This document shows positions 36,901 to 45,933 of a DNA stretch of 64,000 bases, piece by piece. Position numbers and translations under genes: made by a program. The stretch comes from Zobellia barbeyronii (lineage in GTDB: Bacteria > Bacteroidota > Bacteroidia > Flavobacteriales > Flavobacteriaceae). Numbering within the stretch: the stretch's first letter is position 1; every line of letters begins with the position of its first letter. The notes under the pieces were generated by a model. That model did not search any database and was not told where the DNA came from. It worked only from the letters and a program-made list of their open reading frames with translations. The DNA lies in assembly GCF_018603515.1 (NCBI RefSeq), contig NZ_JACATN010000001.1, forward strand, positions 496,001 through 560,000, given 5' to 3'.

Positions 36901-37191
36901 TTAATAACAGAAGAAGACACTAAAAATGGTAAAAAGCTAATTGAGGATTTTCTTGTGTATCCGAACCCAAGCGATGGCAGGTTCACTGCAGACGTGACAC
37001 TGACTGAAATAGGTGATATTAATATCAGAGTATTCAGTTTAGCAAATAATGCCTTAATGGCCTCTAAACGAGACCGTGACGCACTCTCATATAGTATCCC
37101 ATTTGACCTATCCAGTCTTCCAGCAGGTGTTTATGCTGTCTTACTTGAAACTCCATACGGACAAACCTTAAGAAAGGTCATTATTAAATAA
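30967..37191 (+). CDS. SprB-repeat surface adhesin with type IX secretion sorting domain
   Basis: The 2074-residue protein has a signal peptide (ALILLPLFSVFFSLNAQ) and a unique head to about residue 230. A long array of SprB-type repeats of 80-100 residues follows up to about 1880, recognisable by C-x-G-x-x-(D/N)-G-x-I starts and AGxYxVxVTDxxGC ends. A PKD-like domain comes next (about 1885-1970). The C-terminus is a type A T9SS sorting domain from about 1992 (DFLVYPNPSDGRF ... LPAGVYAVLLETPYGQTLRKVIIK). SprB of Flavobacterium johnsoniae is a mobile gliding adhesin built from the same repeats. This protein should likewise be exported across the outer membrane and anchored at the surface. It ends the 22-kb secreted-protein operon and is followed by a perfect palindromic terminator. 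Confidence 0.88.
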   Translation: MKKIALILLPLFSVFFSLNAQEPDKYQLNVKSDIFCGVPGSGSYEWRTRTTTVVKVTDISGNIITADCNNNYNVKPKTVDIEFYCNYRYCSNGSPCSDGGATENSSRDLFKFTIPDNFNAGTINKFDTTLELTSFQSLSSPALDGCEIEVNINPNIEIELGNYVVEYKTQNRSFLPLPNEFQNIPKIKLKAEDLGISSEIVLLKLTSCASLVDSNILNLSFTGCPPKFSGVPVPINAKCKGEANGGVKITVETIPTDTEFFQIEYYKNGEDFPNNSPKIYTGDFIGNSYSFLGLDAGDYEIILKSGLIAGGALNAGDTITFSVDEPEENVSFSHTITDITCKGSSDGKIIINAQGGTPPFQYSLNSGTFQNLNEFSGLAVGDFDVVVKDSNNCTTNPSTIAISDGVNPPDIDVLSLSTAEAANGQGKISVLVTGGSGTLQFSWTKDGSPFNPNASNDPANLTGLNPAVYKLIVTDQNGNGCSSDELTFTIGEIPELNVSISTIEQINCEDDTAQLTATATNGSGTGYLYSWYKGTDTTGELLTPTTNAVSVQQGTYTVEVTDSGGDTQTATYTLDYEQPLLTVTENITQILCRGESAGAIVLTVTGGVNPLVYWDGSFTPSSSSRTDLLSDTYTYEIIDENNCRLEGSITITEPPTGITVSATSTDVTTNGGNDGTIALSISNGGSDYTYVWIETTTNTVYNPNLSTNPDEFIGFTAGTYQVVVTDINNNGCTTTLPQAITIDEPGPLNLLDPQFETAPINCFGESTGKIVAKYTGTAPFTFAWFKGINKIKEGIEDFIENQPFGNDYSYTVVDASGITITSDAITISQPTATLSATHTQADVSCFGGNDGTITVNGTGGSGQLIYEISGGSATQVSPGNFINLEAGTYVVNVTDAVGCSIAVPLNIVLIPPTEVTFDDINAVTPVSSSGGSDGSISVTVQGGVQPYYYRWFGPSGQLVSTETIPSTTTIENLPEGTYTLTVSNDEFFTACNTSKSYNVTEQAVQPITGTPTCFGQATGSLTATIAATGLITFKWTLEDGTIAATETTTLRTVTTEGLAAGIYYLEIEDENGLTVRSPNNFEIVELPEVSATIVPVPTCSGSNTGSITFIPSGTLTYFYSIDGGTTFQPEPVFENLADITYNLQVRATESPNCDYVQSGVRIGVSPGMYWDENNSSIVRASGPEVNDGSIIAAFTGGTEPYNYSLNNGTPQLTNVFADLSKGTYSVTVTDAAGCSASQDFEVTEIGPLTISNINVTDASCLGEANGSITTTVTGEGDITFLWTLGNDVNGNPIPVPVSNGTDGPNITGILAGNYILTVTDDNATRFTEAIAVGEPTNSVTVTNVALTDVSCFGGNDGTLEVEAGGGTGPYTYSINGGDYETSNLFEDLSAGNYTISVRDANNCTFTEPTPEILLEPQELGLAFIDIKPVTLPNASDGAISITVEGGLGTYTYSWSGPNGYTSVDKDVLNGEAGDYVVTITDAENASCSYTSDPIKITEPGELIVTLFLNETLSCSSDSDAVIIANVQGDQPFTYQWFEVVNTNTIELEETTNIIGDLPAGIYLLKVTDSNNITLDSTIEISAPTPLNINIDNSTNVICAGEATGSINITVTGGTPPYQYFWSNSATVPDISGLDAGEYIIEVQDEAGCIAQETITITPPGDAIQIVDAAIINVTEYQGIDGSISLDITGGSAPYSYAWTRISDNSITGNQRTISNLAADSYLVTVSDVNGCSVTEIYEVTQPDIVVGTIIQPTCSGDSNGSISVLANEGNGTFSYLWNTGATESDINNLAAGTYSVTVTGFESGPINRTYVLENPAPLEVDLGSDRILCAGQTLELDATVDDETATYSWSSDNGFSSSEPNIELTATGNYTVTVQSETGCIAEGNIFVDISSDEINAEFAVSSQVFTGESIIAVDISYPLPDGIEWILPVQAKIETQNRDEAQFSFAEAGEYEVSIITTRGDCVAQKTKKIVVVVRDGLITEEDTKNGKKLIEDFLVYPNPSDGRFTADVTLTEIGDINIRVFSLANNALMASKRDRDALSYSIPFDLSSLPAGVYAVLLETPYGQTLRKVIIK

Positions 37192-37218
37192 ATTATTTCC
37201 TTGAAATTTTCCCATAAA

Positions 37219-37250
37219 AAAAGCCCAAAGATTTAAATCTTTGGGCTTTT
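37219..37250. terminator. Bidirectional palindromic terminator
   Basis: A perfect 16-base inverted repeat without spacer (arms 37219-37234 and 37235-37250, GC-rich centre AGCCCAAAG) is flanked by A and T tracts. It sits between the convergent adhesin and atpC genes and can stop transcription from both sides. Confidence 0.88.
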
Positions 37251-37268
37251 ATATTTTAAAGTGAATTG

Positions 37269-37547
37269 TTAATCGGCCAAAATAATAACACGATTATCAC
37301 TCATCTCAACAGTTCCACTAGCAATGGGAAGAGTAACCTTTCCACTAGCATCTTTTGAGAATTTAGAAGCATTCGCTTCTTCTATTGTTATATTGCCTTC
37401 AACACGAACATTACCTTCTTGAAGCAAAGAAACTATAGCGGCGTGACCGTTCAAAATCTGAAACTCGCCATTCACTCCCGGTACAGTTACCGATGTTACC
37501 TCGCCTGAAAATAAAGTGGCTTCTGGTGATACAATTTCTAAATACAT
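37269..37547 (-). CDS. atpC: ATP synthase epsilon subunit
   Basis: The 92-residue protein is the beta-sandwich domain of F1 subunit epsilon, which couples gamma rotation and the catalytic head. The N-terminal motif YLEIVSPEATLFSGEVTSVTVPG and the GEFQILNGHAAIVSLLQEG loop are diagnostic. It lacks the C-terminal two-helix inhibitory arm of E. coli epsilon (about 139 residues), so ATP-hydrolysis inhibition through that arm is not expected. Short epsilons of this kind are, to my knowledge, common in Bacteroidota. It follows atpD after 69 bases, and the other atp genes are not in the window, as is usual for this phylum. Confidence 0.93.
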   Translation of the reverse strand: MYLEIVSPEATLFSGEVTSVTVPGVNGEFQILNGHAAIVSLLQEGNVRVEGNITIEEANASKFSKDASGKVTLPIASGTVEMSDNRVIILAD

Positions 37548-37616
37548 ATTCTTAGTGTTAAGTAGTTAGTCCAAAGTAAAAAGTACAAATACTCGTTACT
37601 CCGTACTTAGTACTAA
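37548..37616. repeat. AGTA-rich low-complexity spacer between atpD and atpC
   Basis: The spacer is built from repeated GTA, TAC and TTAGT words, including AGTAGTTAGT, which also forms the heptad array at 17221-17276, and short palindromes such as TTAGTACTAA. It looks like remnants of a simple-sequence array. No promoter or hairpin terminator was recognised, so atpD and atpC are probably still co-transcribed. Confidence 0.5.
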
Positions 37617-39137
<1,521 letters not shown>

Positions 39138-39200
39138 TTATGAATTCAAATTACTTACTGTATTGAAAAACACCTTAATACACCTATGTTTTTCAGGCTG

Positions 39201-39208
39201 CAAAGGTA
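39201..39208 (-). promoter_or_regulatory. -7 promoter element of atpD-atpC
   Basis: On the minus strand this reads TACCTTTG, a full TAnnTTTG match, 75 bases before the atpD ATG, leaving a leader of about 65-70 bases. No matching -33 box at standard spacing was found. Confidence 0.45.
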
Positions 39209-39255
39209 TGTTTTTCAACTCGAATTGAAAATACTTTTTATTCTTTTTTCACTAC

Positions 39256-39283
39256 AAAAAAAGGCGCCAGTTAATGGCGCCTT
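39256..39283 (-). terminator. Terminator after the SGNH lipoprotein gene
   Basis: AAGGCGCCA pairs with TGGCGCCTT around a five-base loop (39261-39269 with 39275-39283), followed on the minus strand by a T run. It closes the TonB receptor-SGNH hydrolase unit before the atpD promoter. Confidence 0.88.
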
Positions 39284-39306
39284 GTTAAATATAAGAAAAA
39301 CAATGC

Positions 39307-40923
39307 TTATTGCAATGTGGGCGAATAGTTCGTAGGATATTTTCCTATATCAAAAAACGACCCAGATGCTTCAAAATTAGTTTCATAAGTAGCATCTATA
39401 GCTTTCATAAATTCGTTGGCCATTAACGCATACCCTCTTGCTGTAAGGTGAACACCGTCTAATGAAAAGGCTCCGCCGGTAACTAATTTTGACGTAAGAA
39501 TATAATCTCCGTCCGTAACACCGCCATTTGCCAAATTTTGTAATAACTGATTAGCATTTACCTCTGCCAATCCCGCTGCAGCTGCAGCACTAGCTATTGT
39601 GCTATTAAAATTAATAGTAACATTATTAATTTCCTCTTGTTCTTCTGGGGTCAACACCCATTTGTCGGCCAAAGGCAAAGTAACCCCTTCAACAGAAAAT
39701 TGACCTGCAACTTCAGGAGGAAGATTTGCTGCCGAAAATGCAGCAAAAGATGCTTCATTTACCTTACCAATTATATTACTGCTAGGTAATACCAATAAAT
39801 CATTTTCCGTAGCAGCTCTTGATTGACCATACGCAGTACCTAAAAGACTAGCAACCAAAGGTGCTGCCGCCTCAGGCAAACCTAACTGTGTAACAAATAC
39901 AGGAAAACCTGGGTTTGCATTAAATGCACCCGTAATTTGGGCAGATATATCAATAAGCGCTTCATCTTTAATTACTACCGCGTTATTTGTAGAGTCTGAA
40001 AAAACAACAATCCGGTTTGTTTCTCCAAGTGCAGTATACACTTGATTTAAAGCACCATAAACGGTATTCAATGTAGGTACTTGTGCCGCAAAACCATTCT
40101 CGGCCGGGTTAATAGGATTATGAGGAACAGTTGTAAAATGTGGAATATCCGTCACAAATGGAATATTACCTATTACACCTTTTGCTCCAGCCGAAGTTAA
40201 TGTTGTCACCAATGTATTTATTGCTAAATCAAAAGTAGCCTGCTCCGTCATAGGGTTTGTACCATCAGCTCCTGAAAGCGCATGCCCTAAAACATCATTA
40301 TTTCCAATCCATAAACTGAAAAATGAAGGTGATTGCGCCATAGCCAACTCTAAAACTCTAGCATCTGGCGTTGTACCCGTCATTCTAACATAATACGGAT
40401 TAGCAAGCATGGCAGCTAAATTTGCAGCATTACCATAACCTGGCGCCAACAAATGAAAACTCTTTGCACCAGGAACCCCTAAATTATTAAAAGGACCTGT
40501 TGGATTATTTAAAATTATATCTGTAGTTGGAGCAACTTCACCTATTACATCGGCTAAAGCAGCTGGTCCAGAACCGTTAAAAACTAATCTAGGGTTAAAA
40601 CCCTCCAACTGAGTTCCTCCAACTAAAAGACCTCCTATATTGTCGTTCATTAAAGGCTGTGAAAAAGCTCCTCCTCCTACCAAAGCAAACTTGGTAGACA
40701 ATAAATTAGGTATTGAATTTTCTTGACCTGCCACAAAAAGAGCATTATCAGTAAAACCTGCTGTTAAGGAATTACCCAAAGAAACATAAGTGGAAAAATC
40801 TGCAGAACCTGTAACAAGCTCCGGTTTTGCCTCAACTTCTTCAGTCGTTTCAAAATCCTCTTCATCATTACATGCCACAAAACCGAAAAACACGGCCCAT
40901 AAGGCTATATATCTTATTTTCAT
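39307..40923 (-). CDS. SGNH/GDSL hydrolase lipoprotein
   Basis: The 538-residue lipoprotein (lipobox GFVAC, cysteine 18, followed by an acidic NDEEDFETTEEVE tether) belongs to the SGNH esterase/lipase superfamily. The catalytic Ser is S52 in YVSLGNSLTAGF (block I). Block III is seen as SLWIGNNDVLG with the oxyanion Asn, and block V as DGVHLTARGYALMANEF carrying the Asp-His pair. The acidic tether fits surface export. It starts 10 bases after the TonB-dependent receptor gene and shares its transcript, suggesting that it releases a product (lipid, acyl or acetyl ester) that the receptor imports. The substrate is unknown. Confidence 0.9.
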   Translation of the reverse strand: MKIRYIALWAVFFGFVACNDEEDFETTEEVEAKPELVTGSADFSTYVSLGNSLTAGFTDNALFVAGQENSIPNLLSTKFALVGGGAFSQPLMNDNIGGLLVGGTQLEGFNPRLVFNGSGPAALADVIGEVAPTTDIILNNPTGPFNNLGVPGAKSFHLLAPGYGNAANLAAMLANPYYVRMTGTTPDARVLELAMAQSPSFFSLWIGNNDVLGHALSGADGTNPMTEQATFDLAINTLVTTLTSAGAKGVIGNIPFVTDIPHFTTVPHNPINPAENGFAAQVPTLNTVYGALNQVYTALGETNRIVVFSDSTNNAVVIKDEALIDISAQITGAFNANPGFPVFVTQLGLPEAAAPLVASLLGTAYGQSRAATENDLLVLPSSNIIGKVNEASFAAFSAANLPPEVAGQFSVEGVTLPLADKWVLTPEEQEEINNVTINFNSTIASAAAAAGLAEVNANQLLQNLANGGVTDGDYILTSKLVTGGAFSLDGVHLTARGYALMANEFMKAIDATYETNFEASGSFFDIGKYPTNYSPTLQ

Positions 40924-40933
40924 TTTCTAACTA

Positions 40934-43699
40934 TTAAAGATTATTGATTGTCCAAGAGACATAATACTGTGAACCGATAAACCCAGTACCAAATGCTGTA
41001 AAGTACTCGTCACCCAAAAGATTGGAAGCACCTACTTTAAATACAGATTTAATACTTGGTACGGTATAATTTATTTGAGCATCTATTGTATGGAATTCCG
41101 GCACAACACCAGTTCCAAAAGTAGCTTCCCATAAATAATCATCACTAAACCTATAGGCAATATTAAAACCAAAGTTTTCAACCAAATCAGTACTTCCGAT
41201 ACTCGCCTTAAACTTATGTTCTGGAGTGTTGAAACTACTCATGAAGTCCGGATTAGCAGCTTGGTCAAAATCTTGCTTTGTAAAAGTATAGCTACCACTA
41301 AGGTCAAAAATATCAAATACTTTTGCAGTCAAGCCTAATGAAGCTCCATAGGAATTAATATTCACATCAGAATTCGTATAAGCACTATATGCCTGATAGT
41401 CTCCGTTAGCTACTGCAGCAACAGATAACGCTCCGTCACCAACAGTTCCGTAATATGGCGCAACAACCACCTCTTGAGAGATAAAGTCTTTATACTGGTT
41501 ATAGTATGCACTAAAGTCTATCACGAACTTTTCAATTTTACCACGGTATCCTATTTCAAAAGACGTAACCTTTTCCGGCTTCACAATATCAGGATTTGCA
41601 ACGATTAAATCTGCAGGGTTACCGGTCTCTCCTAACATCTCAACAGAACTTGCCTTATATGAATTTTCATAAGCAGCCCTACCCGTTTGAGTTATCATAG
41701 CTGGTTGCTGAAGGTTTTCCTGACCCACTACACTTACATCAAAATCTGTAGAATAACGATCTAAATTATCTGGAGCTGAACCAACCAATATGGCTCTACC
41801 CGCATTAAGGCCAATAAACAAATCCTGAGTTGTTGGATTTCTAAAACCAGTTTGAACCGAAGCTCTAATATTATGGTCTCTATTTAAGGTTAAACCTGCG
41901 GATAATCTTGGCGAAAAGAAACCGTCAAAAAATTCTGATTTATCATATCGCACAGAACCGGTAAGCTTAAGATTCATTTCCTCACTAAAATCAAAAGTTT
42001 TTTGAATCTGAGTATAAACACCGAATTCCGAATAGTCTATAGTACTATCATAATCAGTATAAATAGTTCCAAAAGAATTCAAACTATATTGTCTGTAAGA
42101 CCCACCAACTTGGATGTCTGCAAAGTCTGTTAAATGACTGAAGTTATAGTTACCATCTGCATGATAATATTTAGATGCATCTTTAAATTGGGCACCCGTT
42201 GATAAATCAGGGTCTTTTATAACTCTCTCAAACGCACTCTGAAATTCTGTAGACCCAGGCAAGTATCTTCCCGTATCAGCTGCAGCACGTGCCGCAGCAT
42301 GCTTCTGATCATCAGATAAACCAGAAGGATTACCACTAAGTTCTATTCCCGCATATGTTGCAATATAATCACCAAACCAATCCTCATTAGATTTCCATGC
42401 TTGGTTAATATTAATCCCTGCAAAAACCATATCATAAGAATCTCCCGCCTTATCTGCAACAATGTATCCTCTTAGAAAGAAGTTATCGTTTTTAACTTCA
42501 AACTTATGCTGTTCTTGAAAAAAGCCATCTATATTATATCTGTTGGTTCCTTGATACATGGTTGACCCCGTACCTACCTTACCTACATAAGATAACTCCA
42601 GATTACTATCTTCAATAGGACGATAATAAAGACCCCAATCTGCTTTAATGCTTTCTGCATTATTGTTCGTTAAAGCACCTTCATTATATCCAGTTCTACT
42701 AACTTCAACATCTGGGATGACACCAAGACCTGATGCAGCTCTTATATTCGTGGAAACCTCATCCCCATAAACATTTATACCATCATAATTATAATTGGCC
42801 CGTGTTCTTGTTGGATCAAACTTATCAATCTCACTTGTAGCAGCCCAATCTGTACCTTTTAAGTATCCAAAATTGACTTTACCCGCGAATTTATCCGAGA
42901 ATTTGTGTGCGGCACGGATTCCAAAATCCGTATAAGAATTATCTCCCGCGGCCACCTGTGATGTAATACCTCTTTTCATAGAAACACTAATCCCTTCATG
43001 ATCAAATGGACTTTTACTACGCATAAAAAGCACACCATTGAATGCATTAGCACCATATAATGCCGAAGATGCTCCAGGAAGAAGTTCAACACTTTGAACA
43101 TCGGTTTCTATCATCCCTACCAAATTCCCCAAAGGAAAGTTAAGAGCAGGTGTTGAGTTGTCCATTCCATCCACAAGCTGCATAAATCGTGAATTTCCAA
43201 AACTTGCAAAACCTCTCGTGTTGATAGATTTAAACGTCAAACTGTTGGTATTGATGTCTACACCTTTCAAGTTTTCTAGTCCGTCATAAAAATCAGCAGA
43301 AGCCGTATTTTTTATTTCTTTTAGACCAAAACGCTCAACCGTTACCGGCGATTCAAAAATCCGTTCAGGAGTTCTGGAAGCAGATATCACTACCTCGTCC
43401 AAAAACGTTTGGGACTCTTCAATGACGATAGTCAATGTTTGATTGTTCGAGGTGACTTCCTCTGTAGTCTCGGAATATCCGATACTGGTAATTCTTAACT
43501 GAAAAGGGGGTACCTCAGAAGTTTGTAAATTAAAATTACCGTCAAAATCCGTCGTGGTGCCAATCGCTTTTCCTTCAATAACGATATTGGCCCCTGGTAC
43601 GGGCTGACTGTTCTGATCTACCACTTTCCCGTTTACCGTTGTTTGCGAAAATCCAAAGCTAGTCGCCAACAGCAAGGCTAAAAATAGTATTGCTCTCAT
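40934..43699 (-). CDS. TonB-dependent receptor with carboxypeptidase-like N-terminal domain
   Basis: The 921-residue outer-membrane receptor has a signal peptide (LFLALLLATSFGFSQ). A CarboxypepD-reg-like beta sandwich follows (about 21-110, VNGKVVDQNSQPVPGANIVIEGKAIG...DFDGNF), then a plug domain (about 115-225, with ESPVTVERFGLKEIKNT and LLPGASSALYGANAFNGVLFM) and a 22-strand barrel ending in QYYVSWTINNL. It transports an unknown substrate driven by TonB. No SusD homologue accompanies it; its partner is the SGNH hydrolase lipoprotein immediately downstream. The pair resembles Bacteroidota receptor/lipoprotein units acting on esters rather than on polysaccharides. Confidence 0.93.
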   Translation of the reverse strand: MRAILFLALLLATSFGFSQTTVNGKVVDQNSQPVPGANIVIEGKAIGTTTDFDGNFNLQTSEVPPFQLRITSIGYSETTEEVTSNNQTLTIVIEESQTFLDEVVISASRTPERIFESPVTVERFGLKEIKNTASADFYDGLENLKGVDINTNSLTFKSINTRGFASFGNSRFMQLVDGMDNSTPALNFPLGNLVGMIETDVQSVELLPGASSALYGANAFNGVLFMRSKSPFDHEGISVSMKRGITSQVAAGDNSYTDFGIRAAHKFSDKFAGKVNFGYLKGTDWAATSEIDKFDPTRTRANYNYDGINVYGDEVSTNIRAASGLGVIPDVEVSRTGYNEGALTNNNAESIKADWGLYYRPIEDSNLELSYVGKVGTGSTMYQGTNRYNIDGFFQEQHKFEVKNDNFFLRGYIVADKAGDSYDMVFAGININQAWKSNEDWFGDYIATYAGIELSGNPSGLSDDQKHAAARAAADTGRYLPGSTEFQSAFERVIKDPDLSTGAQFKDASKYYHADGNYNFSHLTDFADIQVGGSYRQYSLNSFGTIYTDYDSTIDYSEFGVYTQIQKTFDFSEEMNLKLTGSVRYDKSEFFDGFFSPRLSAGLTLNRDHNIRASVQTGFRNPTTQDLFIGLNAGRAILVGSAPDNLDRYSTDFDVSVVGQENLQQPAMITQTGRAAYENSYKASSVEMLGETGNPADLIVANPDIVKPEKVTSFEIGYRGKIEKFVIDFSAYYNQYKDFISQEVVVAPYYGTVGDGALSVAAVANGDYQAYSAYTNSDVNINSYGASLGLTAKVFDIFDLSGSYTFTKQDFDQAANPDFMSSFNTPEHKFKASIGSTDLVENFGFNIAYRFSDDYLWEATFGTGVVPEFHTIDAQINYTVPSIKSVFKVGASNLLGDEYFTAFGTGFIGSQYYVSWTINNL

Positions 43700-43840
43700 G
43701 TTAAGTTTAAGTTAAAAATGTTAGTAAATCGAAGTTACATTTTTTTTTCGACCAATAATCATAAAATGGAAAAAATTATGCATGCATAGTACTTTTTTCA
43801 TAAAAATACCCTCTTAAAATTACAAATACCCTAAAACAAA

Positions 43841-43866
43841 TAGGCCTTGACATATGTCAAGGCCTA
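43841..43866 (-). terminator. Palindromic terminator after glmS
   Basis: A perfect 26-base palindrome (13-base arms 43841-43853 and 43854-43866, TAGGCCTTGACAT with its complement) lies 32 bases beyond the glmS stop. On the minus strand it is followed by a T-rich stretch. Confidence 0.8.
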
Positions 43867-43898
43867 TTAAAAGCTAATACTATTATTTTAATAGTAGT

Positions 43899-45746
43899 TT
43901 ATTCTACTGTAACCGATTTTGCCAAGTTTCTAGGCTGATCTACATTACAATTTCTCATTACCGCAATATGGTACGACAACAGTTGCAAAGGAATGGTAGT
44001 TAATAATGGCGTAAGGCTTTCCAAAGTCTCAGGCACCTCAATTACATGATCTGCCAATTCTTTAACCTGTGTATCACCCTCTGTGACAATAGCTATTATC
44101 TTTCCTTTTCTTGATTTGATTTCTTGAATATTACTTACCACTTTTTCATAATGCCCTCTCTTAGTGGCAATCACGAATACTGGCATTTGTTCATCTATCA
44201 AAGCAATAGGTCCATGCTTCATTTCTGCAGCAGGATATCCTTCTGCATGTATGTAACTAATTTCTTTAAGTTTAAGCGCTCCTTCTAAAGCTACCGGGAA
44301 ATTATATCCTCTACCTAGATATAAACAATTGGTAGAATCCTTATAAACCTCTGCAATCTTTTCTATAAGAGCATTACTTTCTAACACCTTCTCTACCTTA
44401 GCAGGAATATTTTCTAGTTCAGTTAAAAATTCATGAAACCTAGATTGAGAGAAAACACCTTTTTCCTTTGCCAATTTTAACGCAATCAATGTTAGAACAG
44501 TAATCTGTGTCGTAAAAGCCTTGGTTGACGCTACTCCTATCTCAGGACCAGCATGAGTGTAAGCACCTGAATCTGATTCTCTAGCAATAGAAGAACCTAC
44601 AACATTACATACACCAAATACGTAAGCTCCTTTTTCCTTCGCTAATTTTATAGCAGCTAAAGTATCTGCAGTTTCACCAGATTGAGAAATAGCAATAAGC
44701 ACATCTTTATCGGTAATAACAGGGTTTCTATATCTAAACTCAGAAGCATACTCTACCTCTACAGGTATTCTTGCCAAATCTTCAAATATATATTCAGCCA
44801 CTAAGCCTGCATGCCATGAAGTACCACAAGCCACAATAATTATGCGGTTCGCGTTCATGAACTTTTCTAAATTCTCATCAATACCAGCCATCTTTATAAG
44901 ACCCTGAGCTGCTCGCAATCTACCTCTATAGGTATCCAAAATAGCCCTTGGTTGCTCATAAATTTCTTTAAGCATAAAATGATCGTAACCACCTTTTTCA
45001 ATTTCCTCGATATTCATTTTCAATTCGAGAATATTCGGATATGCTACAGCATCATTTTTAATTTTTCGAAGTTTGATTTCCTTCCCGATTCTAATAATCG
45101 CCATTTCCTCATCTTGAAGGTATATAGCATTATTGGTGAATTCAATAAAAGGAGAAGCATCAGAGGCAATAAAAAATTCATTATCACCAACACCGATTGC
45201 TAATGGACTACCTAATTTGGCAACCACTATCTCATCAGGCTTCTTTATATCAAAAACAGCAATAGCGTAAGCACCTACTACTTCATTCAAAGCGAGCTGA
45301 ACAGCTTTGCCCAACTTTACGTCTTCCGTCTTTTGAACCTCTTCTATTAAGTTGATAAGAACCTCAGTATCTGTATCTGATTTAAAAGTATACCCTCTTT
45401 TGGTAAGCTCTTTCTTTATAGACTCATAATTTTCAATAATTCCGTTGTGGATAATTACTAAATCACCGGAATTAGAATAATGTGGGTGAGAATTAACATC
45501 ATTTGGTACCCCATGGGTAGCCCAACGCGTATGACCAATACCTAGCTTCCCTTCTAAGGAAATCGTACTTTCGGCCTTTTTCTTTAAATCTTCAACCTTA
45601 CCCTTGGTCTTTGCCAAGTTTATTTTTTCGCCGTCGTAAATTGCAACACCGGCACTATCGTATCCTCTATATTCAAGACGTTGTAAACCTTTTACTACAA
45701 TCGGATAGGCATCTCTATGCCCTATATAACCTACTATTCCACACAT
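43899..45746 (-). CDS. glmS: Glutamine--fructose-6-phosphate aminotransferase (isomerizing)
   Basis: GlmS makes glucosamine-6-phosphate from fructose-6-phosphate and glutamine, the entry to amino-sugar and cell-wall synthesis. The 615-residue protein starts with MCGIVGYIGHRDAYPI, giving the N-terminal nucleophile Cys after Met removal. The glutaminase motifs RLEYRGYDSAG and HTRWATHGVPN and the two SIS isomerase domains (ACGTSWHAG, ISQSGETADT, GRGYNFPVALEGALKLKE) are all present, as is the C-terminal DQPRNLAKSVTVE. No glmS ribozyme structure was recognised in the 187-base upstream region. Confidence 0.98.
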   Translation of the reverse strand: MCGIVGYIGHRDAYPIVVKGLQRLEYRGYDSAGVAIYDGEKINLAKTKGKVEDLKKKAESTISLEGKLGIGHTRWATHGVPNDVNSHPHYSNSGDLVIIHNGIIENYESIKKELTKRGYTFKSDTDTEVLINLIEEVQKTEDVKLGKAVQLALNEVVGAYAIAVFDIKKPDEIVVAKLGSPLAIGVGDNEFFIASDASPFIEFTNNAIYLQDEEMAIIRIGKEIKLRKIKNDAVAYPNILELKMNIEEIEKGGYDHFMLKEIYEQPRAILDTYRGRLRAAQGLIKMAGIDENLEKFMNANRIIIVACGTSWHAGLVAEYIFEDLARIPVEVEYASEFRYRNPVITDKDVLIAISQSGETADTLAAIKLAKEKGAYVFGVCNVVGSSIARESDSGAYTHAGPEIGVASTKAFTTQITVLTLIALKLAKEKGVFSQSRFHEFLTELENIPAKVEKVLESNALIEKIAEVYKDSTNCLYLGRGYNFPVALEGALKLKEISYIHAEGYPAAEMKHGPIALIDEQMPVFVIATKRGHYEKVVSNIQEIKSRKGKIIAIVTEGDTQVKELADHVIEVPETLESLTPLLTTIPLQLLSYHIAVMRNCNVDQPRNLAKSVTVE

Positions 45747-45790
45747 ACTGTATACGTTAATTTAAGTTGGGGAAAATAAATACTTTGCCG

Positions 45791-45798
45791 CAAATGTA
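45791..45798 (-). promoter_or_regulatory. -7 promoter element of glmS
   Basis: On the minus strand this is TACATTTG, a full TAnnTTTG match, 44 bases before the glmS ATG. A TTTG lies at 45811-45814, but at 12 bases it is too close to serve as a standard -33 box. Confidence 0.45.
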
Positions 45799-45933
45799 CT
45801 AGAAGCTAGTCAAATCTCCCTAAAACACACCTATAAAACGACAAATATCGTTAATTGGTATAGTAAGGTTAATCTCACTGCCTAAAGCGCAAACTCGCGT
45901 AAATAAAATTAGAGTAGTTGTCTTGTATAAAAA

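Noticed and set aside
45747-45933. glmS ribozyme or other riboswitch upstream of glmS
   Set aside because: The upstream region of about 187 bases is AT-rich, carries a plain -7 promoter box, and shows no glmS ribozyme core. That ribozyme is mainly known from Firmicutes.
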